64,000 nt of DNA. It comes from Pseudomonadota bacterium. GTDB taxonomy: Bacteria; Pseudomonadota; Gammaproteobacteria; Xanthomonadales; Xanthomonadaceae. Positions 63,550 to 64,000 of this stretch are shown piece after piece (the first letter of the stretch is position 1; each line of letters starts with the position of its first letter). Both the position numbers and the translations under genes were made by a program. The stretch is taken from assembly GCA_018242485.1 (NCBI GenBank), contig JAFEBV010000020.1, positions 124,001-188,000 of the forward strand. Reading direction: 5' to 3'. The notes below the pieces were generated by a model that was given only the letters and a program-made list of their open reading frames with translations, searched no databases and had not been told where the DNA came from.

Positions 63550-64000
63550 ATGAAAGCAGTTCGCAGCATCCGTACATCTGGTCTGGCGCTCGTCGCGGCG
63601 CTCGTTGCAGGGGTTGCGCAAGCCAACCCCGTGACGTGGCAGCTCAACCTGCCGCCGGGTGTGACCGACACGGCGAGGGAGATTTACGACCTGCACAATC
63701 TGGTCATGCTGATCTGCGCTGTCATCGGCGTGTTCGTGTTCGGGGCGATGATCTGGTCGATCATCCACCACCGCAAATCGAAAGGCGCGGTACCGGCGCA
63801 GTTCAGCCACAACACCAAGGCCGAGGTGATCTGGACGGTCATTCCGATCCTGATCCTGATCGGGATGACGATCCCGGCCACGAAAACCCTGTTCAAGATG
63901 TACGACACCTCCGATTCGGAAATGACCGTCAAGGTCAACGGCATCCAGTGGATGTGGCGCTACGAATACGTCGGCGAGGGCGTGCAGTTCCTCAGCCGCC
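63550..64000 (+). CDS. coxB: Cytochrome c oxidase subunit II, N-terminal part
   Basis: The first 150 residues of subunit II; the gene runs off the window. A signal peptide (MKAVRSIRTSG…GVAQA) is followed by two membrane helices (about 39–61 and 84–103), with the characteristic HNTKAEVIWTVIP between them. The segment VNGIQWMWRYEY comes after, at the start of the CuA domain, which lies beyond the edge. I prefer ATG 63550, 9 nt after AGGA, over ATG 63541, which touches it. It accepts electrons from cytochrome c. Confidence 0.92.
   Translation, partial: MKAVRSIRTSGLALVAALVAGVAQANPVTWQLNLPPGVTDTAREIYDLHNLVMLICAVIGVFVFGAMIWSIIHHRKSKGAVPAQFSHNTKAEVIWTVIPILILIGMTIPATKTLFKMYDTSDSEMTVKVNGIQWMWRYEYVGEGVQFLSR

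Overview
The window is GC-rich chromosomal DNA from a gammaproteobacterium, most likely of the order Lysobacterales (Xanthomonadales). The clues are the LysM–dprA–smg–topA gene string divergent from def–fmt–rsmB, a B12-dependent ribonucleotide reductase split into NrdJa and NrdJb, a GspA/GspB pair, a topoisomerase I with a lysine-rich tail instead of zinc fingers, and intergenic palindromic repeats of the kind common in xanthomonads. I saw no tRNA, rRNA or CRISPR array.

Left core region (1–20.93 kb): an aldehyde dehydrogenase, a DHA2-type drug exporter, threonine aldolase (minus strand), exonuclease III, a small membrane protein and a large lipoprotein (minus). Then come a 90-bp tandem repeat fused to the 3' end of topA, the minus-strand LysM–dprA–smg–topA string, the tightly overlapping def–fmt–rsmB operon, and a promoter with a roughly 300-nt leader before nrdJa. 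A histone H1-like gene and nrdJb follow.

Accessory island (about 20.93–49.4 kb): directly after the nrdJb stop codon the sequence changes in composition and codon use. The first four genes form a recombination module of three overlapping tyrosine-recombinase-like genes (about 412, 520 and 733 aa) and a small coiled-coil/Cys protein, resembling Tn554-type and gamma-mobile-trio (GMT) elements. The cargo is almost entirely defence-like. It comprises a 1759-aa nuclease–STAND NTPase (Avs-like), two divergently transcribed proteins of unknown family that share a HEPN-type RN-x-MLHR-x-P motif, a Hachiman pair (hamA, hamB), an AlbA_2/Schlafen-domain protein, and an XRE regulator divergent from a small unknown gene across a palindrome. 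A frameshifted small gene, a type I restriction-modification operon in the order hsdR–hsdS–hsdM, and two further unknown genes, one DUF2971-like, complete it. An 11-bp direct repeat flanks the island and may mark its ends.

Right core region (49.6–64 kb): a bifunctional PutA without the N-terminal DNA-binding domain, a FadL-type outer-membrane protein (minus), GspA and GspB, a DUF1820 protein, then a minus-strand gpmI–envC–ctpA cluster. After it come a lipoprotein built of 18-residue VNG repeats, a DUF2244 protein and the start of coxB, cut by the window edge.

The least-described parts are the four-gene recombination module, the pair of HEPN-motif proteins next to the Avs-like gene, and the in-frame stop codon that separates a strong start site from the Avs-like reading frame.
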